From IH12 sp041987265 (lineage in GTDB: Bacteria; Pseudomonadota; Alphaproteobacteria; Caulobacterales; Hyphomonadaceae): DNA of 60,609 nt. Below the pieces are notes generated by a model. That model saw nothing but the letters and a program-made list of their open reading frames with translations. It did no database searches and had not been told where the DNA came from. The stretch spans positions 1 to 60,609 of the forward strand of contig JBHIWT010000001.1 of assembly GCA_041987265.1 (NCBI GenBank). Reading direction: 5' to 3'. The position numbers were made by a program, and so were the translations under genes. How positions within the stretch are numbered: position 1 is the stretch's first letter; every line of letters begins with the position of its first letter. Shown piece after piece: positions 60,040 through 60,609 of this stretch.

Positions 60040-60609
60040 CTAGAAGAGGTCCTGCTGGCCGGGTGCAGCTTTGCGCCGGGGGCTGGACGGCCGCATGTCC
60101 CATGCGCCGTTGTCTTCATACGTCTTGAGCGTGGCCTGGATGTCCTCGAGGGATGCTGGCGTATCGCCCAGCCAGACCGGGATGTCGCTTTCGTGCATCA
60201 CGGCGGGCATGCGCTGGTCCGGATCGGCGACGACAAATTCGGATATGCCCTTGTTCGCCTTTGTGGTGCACATGACGAACTCGCAGGTTTGCGCGCCGGG
60301 CGTTTCGTGGTTGCGGAAGATCACGGCGATGGCGAGGCGCGAACCGTCCTTGGGGCGGATTGTCCATTGCACGGTCCTGGTGTTGCCGGTGGGCGTTATC
60401 CGGTCCGGTTTGTAGGTCGGGACCTCCTGCCCCTCGTTGAAGCTGCTGACGATCAAGAGGCCGCGCCGGGCTTCGAAGTGGGGGCGCCATAGTCTTGATT
60501 CGAGAAGCTTGTCGTCGCGAGCATGGATATGGTCGGGGTATTCACGGCCGTTCTTGAGCCTGGTGAAGCCCCAGCGCATCTGCGTGATGACGCGTTCGCC
60601 GTTGTCGTT
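60040..60609 (-). CDS. SRAP (YedK/HMCES) peptidase-like protein, 5' end outside window
   Basis: The frame runs from the stop at 60040 to the window edge, so about 190 C-terminal codons are visible and the catalytic Cys2 is missing from view. Family marks are RWGFTRLKNG, the ARDDKLLESRLWRPHFEARR segment, FVMCTTKAN, and RMPAVMHESDIPVWL, where the His is the conserved active-site residue. SRAP proteins shield abasic sites in single-stranded DNA by covalent linkage. The C-terminal QQDLF resembles a clamp-binding motif. Confidence 0.88.
   Translation of the reverse strand, partial: NDNGERVITQMRWGFTRLKNGREYPDHIHARDDKLLESRLWRPHFEARRGLLIVSSFNEGQEVPTYKPDRITPTGNTRTVQWTIRPKDGSRLAIAVIFRNHETPGAQTCEFVMCTTKANKGISEFVVADPDQRMPAVMHESDIPVWLGDTPASLEDIQATLKTYEDNGAWDMRPSSPRRKAAPGQQDLF

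Noticed and set aside
1..60609. CRISPR arrays, rRNA, tRNA, replication origin
   Set aside because: No regularly spaced repeats, tRNA-like cloverleaves or rRNA sequences were recognised; the DnaA-domain-IV gene alone does not mark an origin.

Overview
The window is chromosomal DNA of a GC-rich, aerobic alphaproteobacterium, probably marine and close to the Hyphomonadaceae/Maricaulaceae (Caulobacterales-like) lineages. This is inferred from gene content: a ccoNOQP-ccoGHIS cluster under a FixK-type regulator, a FixL-type heme-PAS kinase, an alphaproteobacterial Zur palindrome, a CtrA-type TTAA-N7-TTAA site, a DUF2336 protein, a stand-alone DnaA domain IV protein and ectoine breakdown genes. No rRNA, tRNA or CRISPR was seen.

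Layout. (1) 1-3.8 kb: a secreted protein running off the left edge, then a Zur-box-preceded ABC ATPase, FtsX-type permease and DUF3299 protein, resembling the zinc-regulated Zrg system. (2) 3.8-10.2 kb: an oxidative catabolic island with two paralogous secreted proteins of unknown function flanking a TetR regulator and a PQQ dehydrogenase with fused cytochrome c, plus a secreted esterase. (3) 10.2-22.8 kb: the microaerobic respiration block. It has small FixK-box-associated genes, a FixL-like hybrid kinase, an OmpR-type regulator, a Crp/FNR (FixK-like) regulator, then ccoS-ccoI-ccoH-ccoG-ccoP-ccoQ-ccoO-ccoN on the minus strand with a perfect FixK/FNR box in front of ccoN. (4) 22.8-29.9 kb: a TonB-dependent receptor divergent from a membrane-anchored winged-helix regulator, and a giant secreted TolB-propeller amidohydrolase. 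(5) 30-36.9 kb: an ectoine-utilisation-like cassette (M20 deacetylase, EctB-type transaminase, M24 hydrolase, aldehyde dehydrogenase) with a divergent second aldehyde dehydrogenase. (6) 37-57.4 kb: mostly minus-strand housekeeping and accessory genes: prepilin peptidase, two lipoproteins whose shared junction looks broken, oligopeptidase B, MsrB, a hybrid kinase with a response regulator, an FG-GAP lipoprotein, a Coq4-like protein, two MFS transporters, a MaoC hydratase, a ribbon-helix-helix/TM/EF-hand fusion, a DUF2336 protein and a DnaA-domain-IV pair. (7) 57.5-59.9 kb: a complete 2,382-bp IS1595-family element with 24-bp terminal inverted repeats, an 8-bp target duplication and four passenger ORFs, one with a HEPN-like R-x4-H motif. 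(8) The window ends inside a SRAP (YedK/HMCES) gene.

How it fits together. Low oxygen sensed by the heme-PAS kinase should act through the FixK-like regulator, whose binding-site matches precede ccoN, the regulator genes and a 122-aa conserved protein. The TonB receptor, trans-membrane regulator and propeller-amidohydrolase look like one uptake/processing locus with a repeated GTTACA operator candidate. The M24, M20, transaminase and dehydrogenase genes supply one enzyme for each step from ectoine to aspartate. The least described features are the passenger-carrying IS1595 element, the RHH-TM-EF-hand protein, the paralogue/PQQ island and two genes that lack a canonical start codon.
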